A stretch of 64,000 bases of DNA from CAYSSJ01 sp964433675 (GTDB lineage: Bacteria; Cloacimonadota; Cloacimonadia; Cloacimonadales; TCS61): the NCBI GenBank assembly GCA_964433675.1, contig CAYSSJ010000003.1:1-64000 (forward strand), given 5' to 3'. The notes beneath the pieces were generated by a model, which worked only from the letters and a program-made list of their open reading frames with translations, had not been told where the DNA came from and ran no database searches. This document shows positions 37,784 through 46,994 of this stretch, piece by piece. Every line of letters begins with the position of its first letter. Within the stretch, counting starts at the first letter, position 1. A program made the position numbers and the translations under genes.

Positions 37784-40155
37784 TCGATAATCTCTATGTA
37801 TTCTTTCTGTGAAAGATAAGTGCTGATGTGTACTTTCTCACCATCCGTAAGTAGGATAACCGCTCCATCTTTTTCAGCTATAAATAGACGATCTTCTAAA
37901 AAAGCTAAGTTTTGTAGAGTTTCCTCATGGGGGAAATTGAATCTATTTTCCAATGATGTGGGAATGAAAGCATATTCGGGTTTTGCATAATCCAAAAACT
38001 GTTCTGTAGAGGAAGATTTGCTACCATGATGTGCTATTTTCAACATATAGCATGGCAAATATTCTTCATAATTTGATGTCAGATAATTCTCAGCTTCAGA
38101 TTCTATGTCGCCTGTGAACAACGCAGAAAAGTTTTGATATTCCAACCTTGTTACAATTGAGAGATTATTTATGTTGCTGTGTGAATAATCTTTGTCCGGA
38201 TGAATAACCTTTAGATTTACAGATGATAACGCTATTTGCATAGTATCAGAGACTACGGTTAGATCGACTTCATACTCTTCTATCAAAGGTTCGAATGTTT
38301 CCCAGACAGGTCTATCGAAAAAGTGCTCATGAATCAGCAGGTTCTCCACAATGACTTCTTGTATGAGTGCTTCAAACCCGCCGTAATGATCATTATGAGC
38401 ATGAGTTAGTATTAGCCAGTCTATCGTACTGATCCCATGCTGCTTGAAATAAGGTAGGGCAGAGTACGAGAAATGATTACTGGCGAAATCGGACGGTCCC
38501 GCATCTATCATAACGTTTTCATTATCCGGAGTTCTTATCAGAAACAAATCCCCCAAACCTGCATCGAAAAAAACGATTTTGAGTCTGTCTCTCTGAACAT
38601 TAGCAATAGAGAAAATGAGAATGATAACTATAATCGCAACAGTTATAGCGATAAAGAGTTTGGTTCTTTTTTTCAGTTTGCAGAATATTAATGAAAAAAG
38701 TGATAAAAGTAATGCATAAATAAGCAACACTTGCCACCAACTTATCGAGACAAATCCATGATAAAAAGGTAACTGGGAAACAAATTGACTCCAATTTTTG
38801 AAGATATAGACAAGTAATAAAGCTGAATTCTGATAAATGGCAACAAGGATTGGCAATTCCGGTAAGACTAAAAGCAGAAAATTTAATGGGATCATAATTG
38901 AAACCAATGGAATACCAATAATATTACCAAATATACCATTGAAATTGAACTGATAAAAATAGAACATCAACAAAGGAGAAAGAAAAGTAGTTATTAAAGC
39001 AGAAGATATCAGGATCGCTAAAACGGAATTAAGCATTTTCTTACTGGCAGATAGCAGTGCGATTTCTTCTTTATCAATTTTCACTATCCGAACTTGAGGT
39101 AACAAATTCAGAAGTACGAATACTGCAATAAAAGAGAGTTGGAAACCTATGGTGAAGAGAAGAAATGGATTAAATGCAGTAATAATGATAAATGCTAAGG
39201 CGAGCACATTGTTTGCGCTTACTAATCTATTTGATAATTGTGCGATCAGATAGACACTGATCATAATTACCGCTCGGGATACAGAGGGACGCCATGAGCA
39301 GACTCCTGCATAGGTTAATAGGATGATTATCAGAATAATCCGATTCAAAAAGCGATTGCGAATGAAAATTTTCAGGATTATGAAAGTAATAAAAGCTATG
39401 ATCCCCACATGCAACCCACTAATGGCAATAAGATGGTTCAAACCGGCTCTTGTGATCAAATAATCCCAATCCTCCAATCCGCTTCTGTCTCCGATGAGAA
39501 TTGCGCAAATTAACCCGGAATGCTCCTGAAAACGTTCATGAATCCGTGTTCTGATCATTTCGCGAATGCTGACGATATATTCACGTAATAGATGACGCTG
39601 ATGACCGACTACTTCTACCGGCACTTGAGCAAAAGCGGTAGCATGAATCCCTGCTTGTTCCAACATATCAGCATAGTCTATCATACCTGGATTTGAAGGA
39701 GGACGCGGTCTTTGGAAACTGGCAATCGTTTTGATTAGATCATTACAATTCAAGTCCCTATTAGTCGTATAAAGATATACTCTGCCTTCGGTTGGATATC
39801 CGGCGATAGAATCGACTGATACGGTATATCTCGATAAGCGTTCACCACTATGGTCATAATCGATAATCTGACCATACAAGGTTTGAACGAATTCCTCTCT
39901 GTATTGCAGTAAAGAATTTATATGATGTTCAGGGTAATTTGTAGCTACAGAGAATCTTAGGAATCCCAAGAGTATGATCGCGAAAAAAAGAGCATATATT
40001 CGGATTGGTTTTATTAACACGAGAATCAAGCAACCGATCTGAAAAAGGAGTATGTAAGCTAATCCCAATTCAAGGAATCTGCCTGCAATAATCCCGATCG
40101 CCCAGCATATAGCCGGTACAAACAACGGTGCTGAGTCTAATCTAATCTTCATCAT
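37780..40155 (-). CDS. comEC: ComEC/Rec2-type DNA uptake channel with MBL domain
   Basis: 791 residues, normal for full-length ComEC. The order is N-terminal transmembrane helices, an OB-like DUF4131 region (about 80-200), the competence domain with many helices (about 215-490, hallmark 'HLIAISGLHVGIIAF' and 'RAVIMISVYLIAQL'), and a C-terminal metallo-beta-lactamase domain (about 520-780) with 'THAHNDHYGG' and 'LKIAHHGSKSS'. ComEC forms the inner-membrane channel that takes up single-stranded DNA in natural transformation; the MBL part is thought to degrade the non-transported strand. It is last in a - strand operon behind dxr. ATGs at 40155 and 40152 are both possible; no clear SD is seen. 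No other com gene lies in the window. Confidence 0.92.
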   Translation of the reverse strand: MMKIRLDSAPLFVPAICWAIGIIAGRFLELGLAYILLFQIGCLILVLIKPIRIYALFFAIILLGFLRFSVATNYPEHHINSLLQYREEFVQTLYGQIIDYDHSGERLSRYTVSVDSIAGYPTEGRVYLYTTNRDLNCNDLIKTIASFQRPRPPSNPGMIDYADMLEQAGIHATAFAQVPVEVVGHQRHLLREYIVSIREMIRTRIHERFQEHSGLICAILIGDRSGLEDWDYLITRAGLNHLIAISGLHVGIIAFITFIILKIFIRNRFLNRIILIIILLTYAGVCSWRPSVSRAVIMISVYLIAQLSNRLVSANNVLALAFIIITAFNPFLLFTIGFQLSFIAVFVLLNLLPQVRIVKIDKEEIALLSASKKMLNSVLAILISSALITTFLSPLLMFYFYQFNFNGIFGNIIGIPLVSIMIPLNFLLLVLPELPILVAIYQNSALLLVYIFKNWSQFVSQLPFYHGFVSISWWQVLLIYALLLSLFSLIFCKLKKRTKLFIAITVAIIVIILIFSIANVQRDRLKIVFFDAGLGDLFLIRTPDNENVMIDAGPSDFASNHFSYSALPYFKQHGISTIDWLILTHAHNDHYGGFEALIQEVIVENLLIHEHFFDRPVWETFEPLIEEYEVDLTVVSDTMQIALSSVNLKVIHPDKDYSHSNINNLSIVTRLEYQNFSALFTGDIESEAENYLTSNYEEYLPCYMLKIAHHGSKSSSTEQFLDYAKPEYAFIPTSLENRFNFPHEETLQNLAFLEDRLFIAEKDGAVILLTDGEKVHISTYLSQKEYIEIIE

Positions 40156-40157
40156 AA

Positions 40158-40253
40158 CTCATACCTATCGTTATTTTAAGTAAAACTCGATGTTGTATTT
40201 ATTTTCTCAACAATTATCAGCTGATAATTGTTGAATTAATGTTTAGGTATGAG
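40158..40253. repeat. Nested inverted repeats in the dxr-comEC gap
   Basis: A perfect 28-bp palindrome without loop (40207-40234, half-site TCAACAATTATCAG) lies within a second 10-bp inverted repeat, CTCATACCTA (40158-40167) and TAGGTATGAG (40244-40253). Neither is followed by a T run. It could be an operator, an mRNA processing hairpin or a remnant of a small mobile repeat. Confidence 0.7.
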
Positions 40254-40256
40254 CGT

Positions 40257-41411
40257 TCAGATCACTACTGAAAAATCTCGATAAGCCTTTTCGTAAACAG
40301 TTTGATTAATCTTTAGGATCTCGGATAAATCCGGATAGTTATTAGTTTGAGAATAAGAATTTACAATATGAGATACCAATTTGTATATATCGGTAAATCT
40401 GATTTTTCCTTCGGAGAATAGCTTTATTGCCGCTTCATTAGCTGCATTCATTACAGTTGGATAAGCTCCTCCTTTTCTGCCACTTTCACAGGCGAGATAG
40501 AAGAGAGGATATCTATCCTTCTCGATTTTTTCGAAAGTGAGCGCAGGCAAATCTACAAGCGAAGTATTCACTAAGTTTGAGTGAATGTGTTTGGGGTAAG
40601 TAAAAGCATATAGGATAGGAAGCTGCATGGAAGGAGTGCTCATTTGAGCCAAAATAGACCCATCTACATATTCGATGAGCGAATGAATGATCGATTGGGG
40701 ATGGATAACCGCTTCAATATCATCATACTCTTTGTTAAAAAGCCAATGAGCTTCGATTACTTCCAAACCTTTGTTCATCATCGTGGCAGAATTGATAGTG
40801 ATGGTATCTCCCATATCCCAAGTAGGGTGATCTAGAGCTTGCTTTAACCGTATATTCGAAAAGTCTCTCAAAGGTAAATCTTTAAAAGGTCCACCTGAGG
40901 CAGTAATTATCAATTTCTTTATCTGAGCCAGAGGAGTATCTCCGATCGCTTGATAGATAGCCGAGTGTTCACTATCAACCGGTATGATATTAACCTTATT
41001 TTTTTTGATCTCATCTTTGATAAGATGTCCTGCCATCACCAAAGATTCTTTGTTGGCTAAAGCAAGATCTATCCCATTTTTGATGGAGTACATGGTATAT
41101 TCCAGCCCTGCAGACCCGGAGATAGCGTTCAATATCAAGTCACATTCACTGGCTTTGATTAATTCTTGGAAACAATCCGCACCATAATGTATCGAGCTGG
41201 TGGTGGGCATATCTGTGATTCTCTTCTTCAAAGCTGCGTTCGATATGATGAGATGCGGGATAGAAAACTCTTGGGCTAAGCTGAAAAGCTTATTATAATT
41301 ACTATTACTACTGGCTAAAACGATCTGGAATTTGTCGGGATGATTTCTAATAACCTCGACTGCCGAAAGCCCGATCGAACCCGTAATGCCCAGAATAGCT
41401 ATTCTTCTCAT
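40257..41411 (-). CDS. dxr: 1-deoxy-D-xylulose 5-phosphate reductoisomerase
   Basis: 384 residues, family-typical. Dxr converts DXP to 2-C-methyl-D-erythritol 4-phosphate with NADPH, the first committed step of the MEP isoprenoid pathway in the cytoplasm. Visible features are the N-terminal Rossmann motif 'LGITGSIGLSAVEVI', the 'ALANKESLVMAG' segment, the metal/substrate site 'PVDSEHSAIYQAI', the 'ITASGGPF' loop, and 'ATMMNKGLEVIEAHWLF' followed by 'HPQSIIHSLIEYVDGS'. Its ATG overlaps the stop of the upstream PorV-like gene (ATGA), so the two are probably translated together. The MEP enzyme ispE lies at the right end of the window. Identification is secure. Confidence 0.97.
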   Translation of the reverse strand: MRRIAILGITGSIGLSAVEVIRNHPDKFQIVLASSNSNYNKLFSLAQEFSIPHLIISNAALKKRITDMPTTSSIHYGADCFQELIKASECDLILNAISGSAGLEYTMYSIKNGIDLALANKESLVMAGHLIKDEIKKNKVNIIPVDSEHSAIYQAIGDTPLAQIKKLIITASGGPFKDLPLRDFSNIRLKQALDHPTWDMGDTITINSATMMNKGLEVIEAHWLFNKEYDDIEAVIHPQSIIHSLIEYVDGSILAQMSTPSMQLPILYAFTYPKHIHSNLVNTSLVDLPALTFEKIEKDRYPLFYLACESGRKGGAYPTVMNAANEAAIKLFSEGKIRFTDIYKLVSHIVNSYSQTNNYPDLSEILKINQTVYEKAYRDFSVVI

Positions 41412-42361
41412 AACCTCAAACCGATAGATACCCTATGAGAATTATCCAATTCCGTATTATGCTTAAATGCGTAATTAATCTGCCAGTTGTTTATATTCAA
41501 GGAAGCTCCGGTGGTAAAGAATTCGATATCATAGCCTAGATAGAAATCGAAAAGATCATGTGGATCGATCTCCAGACCGAGATGGTAGTCCATGCTGAGA
41601 AATCCCAAAGCAATTGTACTGCTGTAATCCCGGCTTTCAGTGAAAATATTGGTTCCCAGATAAAATGAGGATGGAATATGCAGAGAAGGGATGTCGAAAT
41701 CATATTTGGCTTCCAGATCTATGCTGGGTCGGACTATCTCATGCGTCCCATTAGCCCAAAGGATCTGAGTAGTGAAAAAATCACGGATGTTAGCAGCGAG
41801 CATAAGATCATCGGAGAGCTCCCAATAAGTAGAGATATCCGCTCCGAAACCAAACCCACTTTCTTCTGCTAGTGATCGATAAGCTAATTTGGGCGTGAGG
41901 CCGAGATTAAAGTTGCCCACTTTTCTGGAGATGCCGAAATATGCTACTATATCGGCATTGTTAACATGCTTATAGGCATAAGGACGATTGGCAAAATAAA
42001 GAGAATCATCAGGATTTTCCAGCTTTGTAAGTGGGATATCGTTTATGCCTATCCTTGTGATAACAAGAGAATATTTGGAATCAGTTCCCCAGATAGCAGC
42101 GGCAGTATCGTATTTCAAAAGTCCCACATACTCTTCTGCGTGCATCAGTTCGAATCTGTTATCATCTACTTTGTGTAATAAAGCCGGATTCCAATATGCC
42201 AATGCGGTTGAATTTTGATCTGTCAATCCCAGATTGCCCATGGCGAAATTTCGGACACCGGCACCCATTCGGAAGATCTCTCCGGCATATTTGTCTGCAA
42301 TTAGATGTGTCGGTAATAGAAATAGGATAACCAACACGATCGTAAGTCCATAATGTTTCAT
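41408..42361 (-). CDS. PorV/PorQ-family outer-membrane protein
   Basis: 317 residues with a signal peptide (about 1-22, 'LTIVLVILFLLPTHLIA') and a predicted barrel that shows the family hallmark 'FRMGAGVRNFAMGNLGLT' followed by 'ALAYWNPALL'. It ends in the aromatic/Leu terminus usual for barrels ('RVSIGLRL'). Relatives include PorQ and PorV of the type IX secretion system and UPF0164 proteins. It lacks the OmpA extension of the paralogue at 2551. It sits between uvrD and dxr, which does not suggest a specific role; the many sorting-domain proteins in the first half of the window make a secretion-related function plausible. ATG start; 7 nt from the uvrD stop. Confidence 0.8.
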   Translation of the reverse strand: MKHYGLTIVLVILFLLPTHLIADKYAGEIFRMGAGVRNFAMGNLGLTDQNSTALAYWNPALLHKVDDNRFELMHAEEYVGLLKYDTAAAIWGTDSKYSLVITRIGINDIPLTKLENPDDSLYFANRPYAYKHVNNADIVAYFGISRKVGNFNLGLTPKLAYRSLAEESGFGFGADISTYWELSDDLMLAANIRDFFTTQILWANGTHEIVRPSIDLEAKYDFDIPSLHIPSSFYLGTNIFTESRDYSSTIALGFLSMDYHLGLEIDPHDLFDFYLGYDIEFFTTGASLNINNWQINYAFKHNTELDNSHRVSIGLRL

Positions 42362-42368
42362 TTTTACC

Positions 42369-44522
42369 TCACTTCTTCAAAGTTACATAATTTCCAAGTA
42401 TTTTTTTCAAAACTCCACCGGGAAATGATATGGTCAATTTGGCATCCATATCTTCTCCATCCACATTCAATACTATTCCTTCTCCAAATTTATTATGTAC
42501 GATTTTTTGTCCAATCTTAAAATATGATCTGCTATTTTTTATTCTCTCTTTCGGCTTCTTTCTCGCCTTATGATAGATGTTGCTTTGCCGATAATCTTCT
42601 TCTTTATCATAGTATTTTTTATCTAACTCTGCTATGAATCTGCTCGGCATGGTGTAGGTGTTCACATTGTATAATCTTCTTGTTTGAGCCATACTCATAA
42701 AAACATTTTTTTTGGCGCGTGTAATCGCTACATACAATAGCCTGCGTTCTTCTTCCAGAGCTGTCTCACCATCTACAGAACGAGCATGAGGGATCAGACC
42801 GTCTTCCATGCCAACAATAAACACATAATCGAACTCTAAGCCTTTGGCATTGTGCATAGTCATCAAAAAAACCGTATTGGACTTATCTTCGAGCTGATCC
42901 ACATCCGTTTGCAGAGCAAGATGTTGTAGAAAATCTGATAAAGTGGGGTTTCCCCCCGTCTCATGTGCATAATACTCTCCAAATTCATAAGCAGCTGCTA
43001 CAAATTCCTTAATATTCTCTAACCTGGTTTCATCTCGGATGTCTTTACTATTCTCATAATATTGGATAATACCGCTACTCTCCACGACTTTTTCTACCAA
43101 AGTGGATAGAGACATCTCTCGGGCAGATTTCACCAGATCAGCATAAATGTTACCAATCCGATTCAACCGTTTCCCAAGCTTGTCAGGATCGTCTTTTTTA
43201 GCTAACATCATTTCAAAAAGTGTCTTTTGGGAAGAATATGCCATCTGGACTACATTCTGCAATGTGCTTGCCCCAATACCTCTGGGTGGAAAGTTTATGA
43301 TACGCAACAAGCTCTCTGTATCTTGCGGATTGACAAGCAGACGCAAATATGCTATCAAATCCTTGATCTCTTTTCTTTGATAGAAATTTACTCCACCGAC
43401 GATCTGATATGAGATCCCATGTTTGGAAAAGATCTGTTCAAATTGACGAGATTGCGCATTTGTCCGATACAAGACAGCACAATTTTTTAACAAAGTATGC
43501 TGCTTGAGTTCCAACAGCTTTTCTGCCACAAATTCAGCTTCTTCATAATCGTTATCCACACTGACCAAAGACGGTTTAGTTTCCGATTTCATCTTTGACC
43601 ACAATGTTTTCTCATGTCTACCGGAGTTATGTTTTATCAAGCTATTGGCGAGGTTTAGAATGATATCGGGAGAGCGATAATTCTGTTCCAGTCTGATTTT
43701 CTGTACATTTTTGTAGTCATGTTCGAATTCCAAGATATTCCTGATAGTAGCTCCGCGCCAGCTGTAGATTGCCTGGTCATCATCTCCGACTACACAAATG
43801 TTCTGTCTTTCCCGAGCCAAAAGATGTATCAACTTGAATTGGGCATAGTTAGTATCTTGATACTCATCTATCATGATGTATTTGAAGCGATCTTCATACT
43901 TTTTCCTAATTTTTGGTTTATCATGAAATAGTCGCGCTGTATTCGCTATCAGATCATCGAAATCCATTGCGTTATTATTGAGCAGATATTTTTGATAAGC
44001 TTTGTATATTCTATGCACGGTTTTGGTAAAGAGGTTTTCATCGTTAAATTCAAAGAAATCTTCCGGGGTAATGAGATGGTCTTTTTGATTGCTGATAAAT
44101 GATCTGATCTTTGCGATCGGGAATTTCTCTTTATCTATATTTAGTTGTTTGTATATTTTTTTGAAGATCATCTTTTGATCATCAGCGTCATAGATAGAAA
44201 AATTGCTGGTATAGGGGAGATGTTCATGTTCAAAGCGCAAAATTCGCGTACAGACAGAATGGAATGTGCCAATCCACAAATAGCGCGGATCTATATCCAT
44301 CAGATCTGCCAATCTGTTTTTCAATTCACGAGCAGCTTTGTTTGTAAAAGTCACTACTAAGATCGTATATGGATTCTCTTTTTTCACTTTGATGAGGTAA
44401 GCAGTTCTGTAAATAATGGTTCTGGTTTTACCGCTACCGGCGCCGGCTAAAACCAATAGCGCACCATCGGTATTTGCTACCACCGCTAATTGTTGTTCGT
44501 TCAGCTCAGTAGAATAATCCAT
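42369..44522 (-). CDS. pcrA: UvrD/PcrA-type superfamily 1 DNA helicase
   Basis: 717 residues, normal for PcrA/UvrD. An ATP-driven 3'-5' helicase of repair and replication restart. Motifs in order: Q motif 'LNEQQLAVV', Walker A 'AGAGSGKT' (about 27-34), Ia 'TFTNKAARELKNRL', 'GTFHSVC', Walker B 'MIDEYQDTN' (about 220), 'VVGDDDQAIYSWRGA', 'LEQNYRS', 'TMHNAKGLEFDYVFI' (motif V) and 'EERRLLYVAITRAK' (motif VI). A basic linker and a C-terminal Tudor-like region ('FKIGQKIVHNKFGEGIVLNV') of the kind that binds RNA polymerase in PcrA complete it. It lies 38 nt downstream of the MBL gene; a short palindrome (CATGCGCATG) precedes its start. PcrA rather than Rep is favoured by the Tudor-like tail. Confidence 0.95.
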   Translation of the reverse strand: MDYSTELNEQQLAVVANTDGALLVLAGAGSGKTRTIIYRTAYLIKVKKENPYTILVVTFTNKAARELKNRLADLMDIDPRYLWIGTFHSVCTRILRFEHEHLPYTSNFSIYDADDQKMIFKKIYKQLNIDKEKFPIAKIRSFISNQKDHLITPEDFFEFNDENLFTKTVHRIYKAYQKYLLNNNAMDFDDLIANTARLFHDKPKIRKKYEDRFKYIMIDEYQDTNYAQFKLIHLLARERQNICVVGDDDQAIYSWRGATIRNILEFEHDYKNVQKIRLEQNYRSPDIILNLANSLIKHNSGRHEKTLWSKMKSETKPSLVSVDNDYEEAEFVAEKLLELKQHTLLKNCAVLYRTNAQSRQFEQIFSKHGISYQIVGGVNFYQRKEIKDLIAYLRLLVNPQDTESLLRIINFPPRGIGASTLQNVVQMAYSSQKTLFEMMLAKKDDPDKLGKRLNRIGNIYADLVKSAREMSLSTLVEKVVESSGIIQYYENSKDIRDETRLENIKEFVAAAYEFGEYYAHETGGNPTLSDFLQHLALQTDVDQLEDKSNTVFLMTMHNAKGLEFDYVFIVGMEDGLIPHARSVDGETALEEERRLLYVAITRAKKNVFMSMAQTRRLYNVNTYTMPSRFIAELDKKYYDKEEDYRQSNIYHKARKKPKERIKNSRSYFKIGQKIVHNKFGEGIVLNVDGEDMDAKLTISFPGGVLKKILGNYVTLKK

Positions 44523-44560
44523 AAAAAACCACCATGCGCATGTTTTTTCTCGATAATCTT

Positions 44561-45286
44561 CTACAGTTCTTTATCTTCTCGGGCATATTCGAATTGATCG
44601 TTTGGTTCTGCTTCTAAAATTTTATTCAATTCATCCGATATGCCATGATTGAGGATGATCTTTGCTGAAGTATATTTTGGCAAAGAGATGATATCTTGAG
44701 CAGGAGGATGTAGTGCATCGACAATGAGTGTGGAAACATTCCCTATGTGATCAATTATGCTATCCAAATTGGATACATCGGATGTATATAGTAGGTTCCG
44801 ATCTCCCGAGTTTATCTTGAAGGAATAAGCTCGGCAGGTATTGGCACGATTTTCGGTAATCTCTTTGTAGCTATCCAGATGATCGGATGGTATGGGGATG
44901 ATGAAATGATGAAATTGCTTCAGTTCTTTTATATCATAGAATTCTATATCAAAAGTTAGCCGTTCTTCAAACAGATACATATACTCCATCATAGCAATGA
45001 AATTTTGGATCGATTCTGGCAAGAAGATCTTCAAAGTAGAAGTACGCTTTTGCAAGTAGAGCATCTGGATAGCCATAAAAATACCGCTGAGATGATCGGG
45101 ATGAAAATGGCTGATGCAGATAGAGTCCAGACAGTCTCTATCAAGCTTATGTGTCATGAGCTTCTCTGCTGTACCCTCCCCACAGTCGAAAAGTATATTT
45201 TGCTGATTTGCACAAACCCATAAGGCAGCATGATGTTTGCCGTAGGTAGGCATCCCGGAAGCTGAGCCTAATATCTTCGCTTTCAT
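44561..45286 (-). CDS. MBL-fold hydrolase, RNase Z-like
   Basis: 241 residues. Metallo-beta-lactamase fold with the zinc motif 'SHFHPDH' (about 59-65), 'LFDCGEGTAEKLM' just before it, 'IPSDHLDS' around 133, 'LLYTSDVSNL' and a late 'ILNHGIS'. The Gly-rich start 'KILGSASGMPTYGKHHA' is typical of the RNase Z/ElaC and phosphodiesterase branch. It is shorter than canonical RNase Z (about 300) and lacks an obvious exosite arm, so tRNA 3' processing is possible but not secure; cyclic phosphodiesterase or another phosphoryl hydrolase is an alternative. The gene starts 5 nt after the upstream glycosyltransferase stop, hence is co-transcribed with it. Confidence 0.8.
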   Translation of the reverse strand: MKAKILGSASGMPTYGKHHAALWVCANQQNILFDCGEGTAEKLMTHKLDRDCLDSICISHFHPDHLSGIFMAIQMLYLQKRTSTLKIFLPESIQNFIAMMEYMYLFEERLTFDIEFYDIKELKQFHHFIIPIPSDHLDSYKEITENRANTCRAYSFKINSGDRNLLYTSDVSNLDSIIDHIGNVSTLIVDALHPPAQDIISLPKYTSAKIILNHGISDELNKILEAEPNDQFEYAREDKEL

Positions 45287-45291
45287 AATTT

Positions 45292-46371
45292 CTACTTATC
45301 CAATTTGCTGAGTTGATTATCCGGAATAACGATTGGGATCTGATCCAGTTTATTACCAAAAATCACAAAAATGACAGCAAAAATTGTGGTCGAAAGAATT
45401 AGCAGTGTGCTAGAACCTATCTTGAATACCAATATAGTGACCAGAACGAGGATTATATTGATCAAATAGATGAGAATAGCAGTAATTTTGGGAGAGCCCA
45501 TCGCTGTACCTATCCTATGAGTAGAGTGATCCTTACCACCTTGGCTGATCTTTCTACCGTCCCGCTTGCGTGTAAAGCTGACCAACGAAATATCGAATAT
45601 TGCATAACTAAGCATCAAAACAGGGAGCAGATAAAAATACATGTTACCTGTGCTAGCAGTAGCGAGATCTCCTACCAGTATCCCCATAGTAGAGAGAAAA
45701 TAGCCAATAAACATACTACCGGCATCTCCAAGAAAGATCCTTGCCGGATTGAAATTGTAAGGTAAGAATCCGAATACTGCTCCAGCAAAAATCAGAGCTA
45801 ACAAGGAGATAAAATTGGCTTGAGCATTCAATTCTGGCGTACTACTGATAAAACTGAGAGCATAAAATCCGAGAGCAAGAATCCCGGACATGCCAGTGAT
45901 AATACCATCCATATTATCCAAAAAATTCAAAGCATTCATCAGACCAACCATCCAAATTACCAAAAGAGGTAGAGTGATATAAGCCGGACCGAAAACCGTA
46001 TAGAGATCATTGCTTATCAAGAAAATCAAACAAGAAAGTGACTGACCGGATAGCTTAACCAATGGCTTCATCCCATATCTATCATCTATAACTCCGACCA
46101 ATACTATAAAAAATGCACCGGCGAGGTAACCGATGATCGGAATATCCAGACTGTGCATATTTGTGAGAATAACATATCCCGCTAAAATAAAAAAACCGAT
46201 GAACACAGAAACTCCACCAAGAAGAGGAGTCGCCTTGGTATGTACTTTTCGAAAATTCGGTTTGTCCAAAAAATTTGTTTTGAATGCTAATTTCATTATA
46301 AAAGGAGTTATACTATACACTGTCAGAAATGCTAATATTAAGACGGTCGTGCATTTATATACTATATTCAT
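45292..46371 (-). CDS. Polyprenyl-phosphate sugar-1-phosphate transferase (GT4, WecA/TagO type)
   Basis: 359 residues and about ten or eleven transmembrane helices. The MraY/WecA superfamily moves a HexNAc-1-phosphate or similar from a UDP sugar to undecaprenyl phosphate, starting synthesis of O-antigen, capsule or wall polymers at the inner membrane. Signatures are 'HTKATPLLGGVSVFIGF', the metal-binding 'NALNFLDNMDGIITG' (about 148), 'FNPARIFLGDAGSMFIGY' (about 212) and the late His-rich loop 'GGKDHSTHRIG' (about 277). The general WecA/TagO branch fits better than MraY, given the DNMDG motif and the lack of peptidoglycan neighbours. First gene of the - strand operon that ends with comEC; it diverges from smpB. 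Confidence 0.88.
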   Translation of the reverse strand: MNIVYKCTTVLILAFLTVYSITPFIMKLAFKTNFLDKPNFRKVHTKATPLLGGVSVFIGFFILAGYVILTNMHSLDIPIIGYLAGAFFIVLVGVIDDRYGMKPLVKLSGQSLSCLIFLISNDLYTVFGPAYITLPLLVIWMVGLMNALNFLDNMDGIITGMSGILALGFYALSFISSTPELNAQANFISLLALIFAGAVFGFLPYNFNPARIFLGDAGSMFIGYFLSTMGILVGDLATASTGNMYFYLLPVLMLSYAIFDISLVSFTRKRDGRKISQGGKDHSTHRIGTAMGSPKITAILIYLINIILVLVTILVFKIGSSTLLILSTTIFAVIFVIFGNKLDQIPIVIPDNQLSKLDK

Positions 46372-46470
46372 CCTCTAAACCCCTACTTTACCAGATACAT
46401 ATTGAGAATACATTTATTTGATTCTTTATATTTGTCAATGATTTATTCTCTCCAAGTCTGTAATAATTCA

Positions 46471-46499
46471 TTGACAGTTTTGGATGTATCTAATCTACT
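46471..46499 (+). promoter_or_regulatory. Probable smpB promoter
   Basis: TTGACA (46471-46476), 17-nt spacer, TCTACT (46494-46499, 4/6). Transcription from it would start near 46506, just before the SD GAGAGG, which supports the GTG start over the in-frame ATG at 46402. Confidence 0.45.
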
Positions 46500-46521
46500 A
46501 ACCTACAGAGAGGTGAAAAAG

Positions 46522-46965
46522 GTGAAAAAATATAGAAATAGGAAAGCAATGCATAATTACTTTATCATTCAGGAGATGGAAGCCGGTATTGTTTTGCAAG
46601 GTAGTGAGATCAAGTCTATACGTGCCGGGAAGGTTAGTTTCAAAGATTCTTATGCTACTATAGAAAACAACGAAGTTTGGCTCAATAGTTTGCATATCAG
46701 TCCCTATGAACAGAGTGGAATATATAATCATGATCCGGAGCGAAAACGGAAATTGCTGTTGAATAAAAGAGAGATAAGAAAACTAATCCCCAAAACGGAG
46801 GAGCAGGGATACACTCTCATTCCCAAAGAGATTTATATTAATGAAAAAGGGTTGGCAAAAGTGAACTTGGCTCTTGCGAAAGGAAAGAAATTGTATGACA
46901 AACGGGAAACTATCCAGAAAAAAGATGAGCTCCGAGAACACCAGCGCAGACTCAAAAATATGTGA
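46522..46965 (+). CDS. smpB: SsrA-binding protein SmpB
   Basis: SmpB binds tmRNA and brings it to stalled ribosomes for trans-translation. With GTG 46522 the protein has 147 residues, the usual length (about 150). Conserved features are 'RNRKAMHNYFI', 'EAGIVLQGSEIKSIRAGKVSFKDSYA', split here as 'GIVLQGSEIKSIRAG' and 'VSFKDSYA', 'RKRKLLLNKREI', 'GYTLIPKEIYINEKG', 'KVNLALAKGKKLYDKRETI' and a basic C-terminal tail. The start is chosen for the SD 'GAGAGG' about 9 nt upstream and a promoter just before it; GTG 46513 is the alternative, and the in-frame ATG at 46402 gives an unrelated N-extension. The kinase gene follows after 29 nt without a terminator. The tmRNA gene itself is not in the window. 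Confidence 0.93.
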   Translation: MKKYRNRKAMHNYFIIQEMEAGIVLQGSEIKSIRAGKVSFKDSYATIENNEVWLNSLHISPYEQSGIYNHDPERKRKLLLNKREIRKLIPKTEEQGYTLIPKEIYINEKGLAKVNLALAKGKKLYDKRETIQKKDELREHQRRLKNM

Positions 46966-46994
46966 TCTCGTCTGTTTGAATTGAGAATTTGAAG

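Noticed and set aside
44523..44560. Terminator between the MBL gene and pcrA (CATGCGCATG with flanking A and T runs)
   Set aside because: The outer stem is only A-T pairs and the T run abuts the pcrA start, so a real terminator cannot be told from a chance palindrome.
46402..46521. N-terminal extension of SmpB from ATG 46402
   Set aside because: The extension is not SmpB-like, and a plausible promoter (46471-46499) lies within it.
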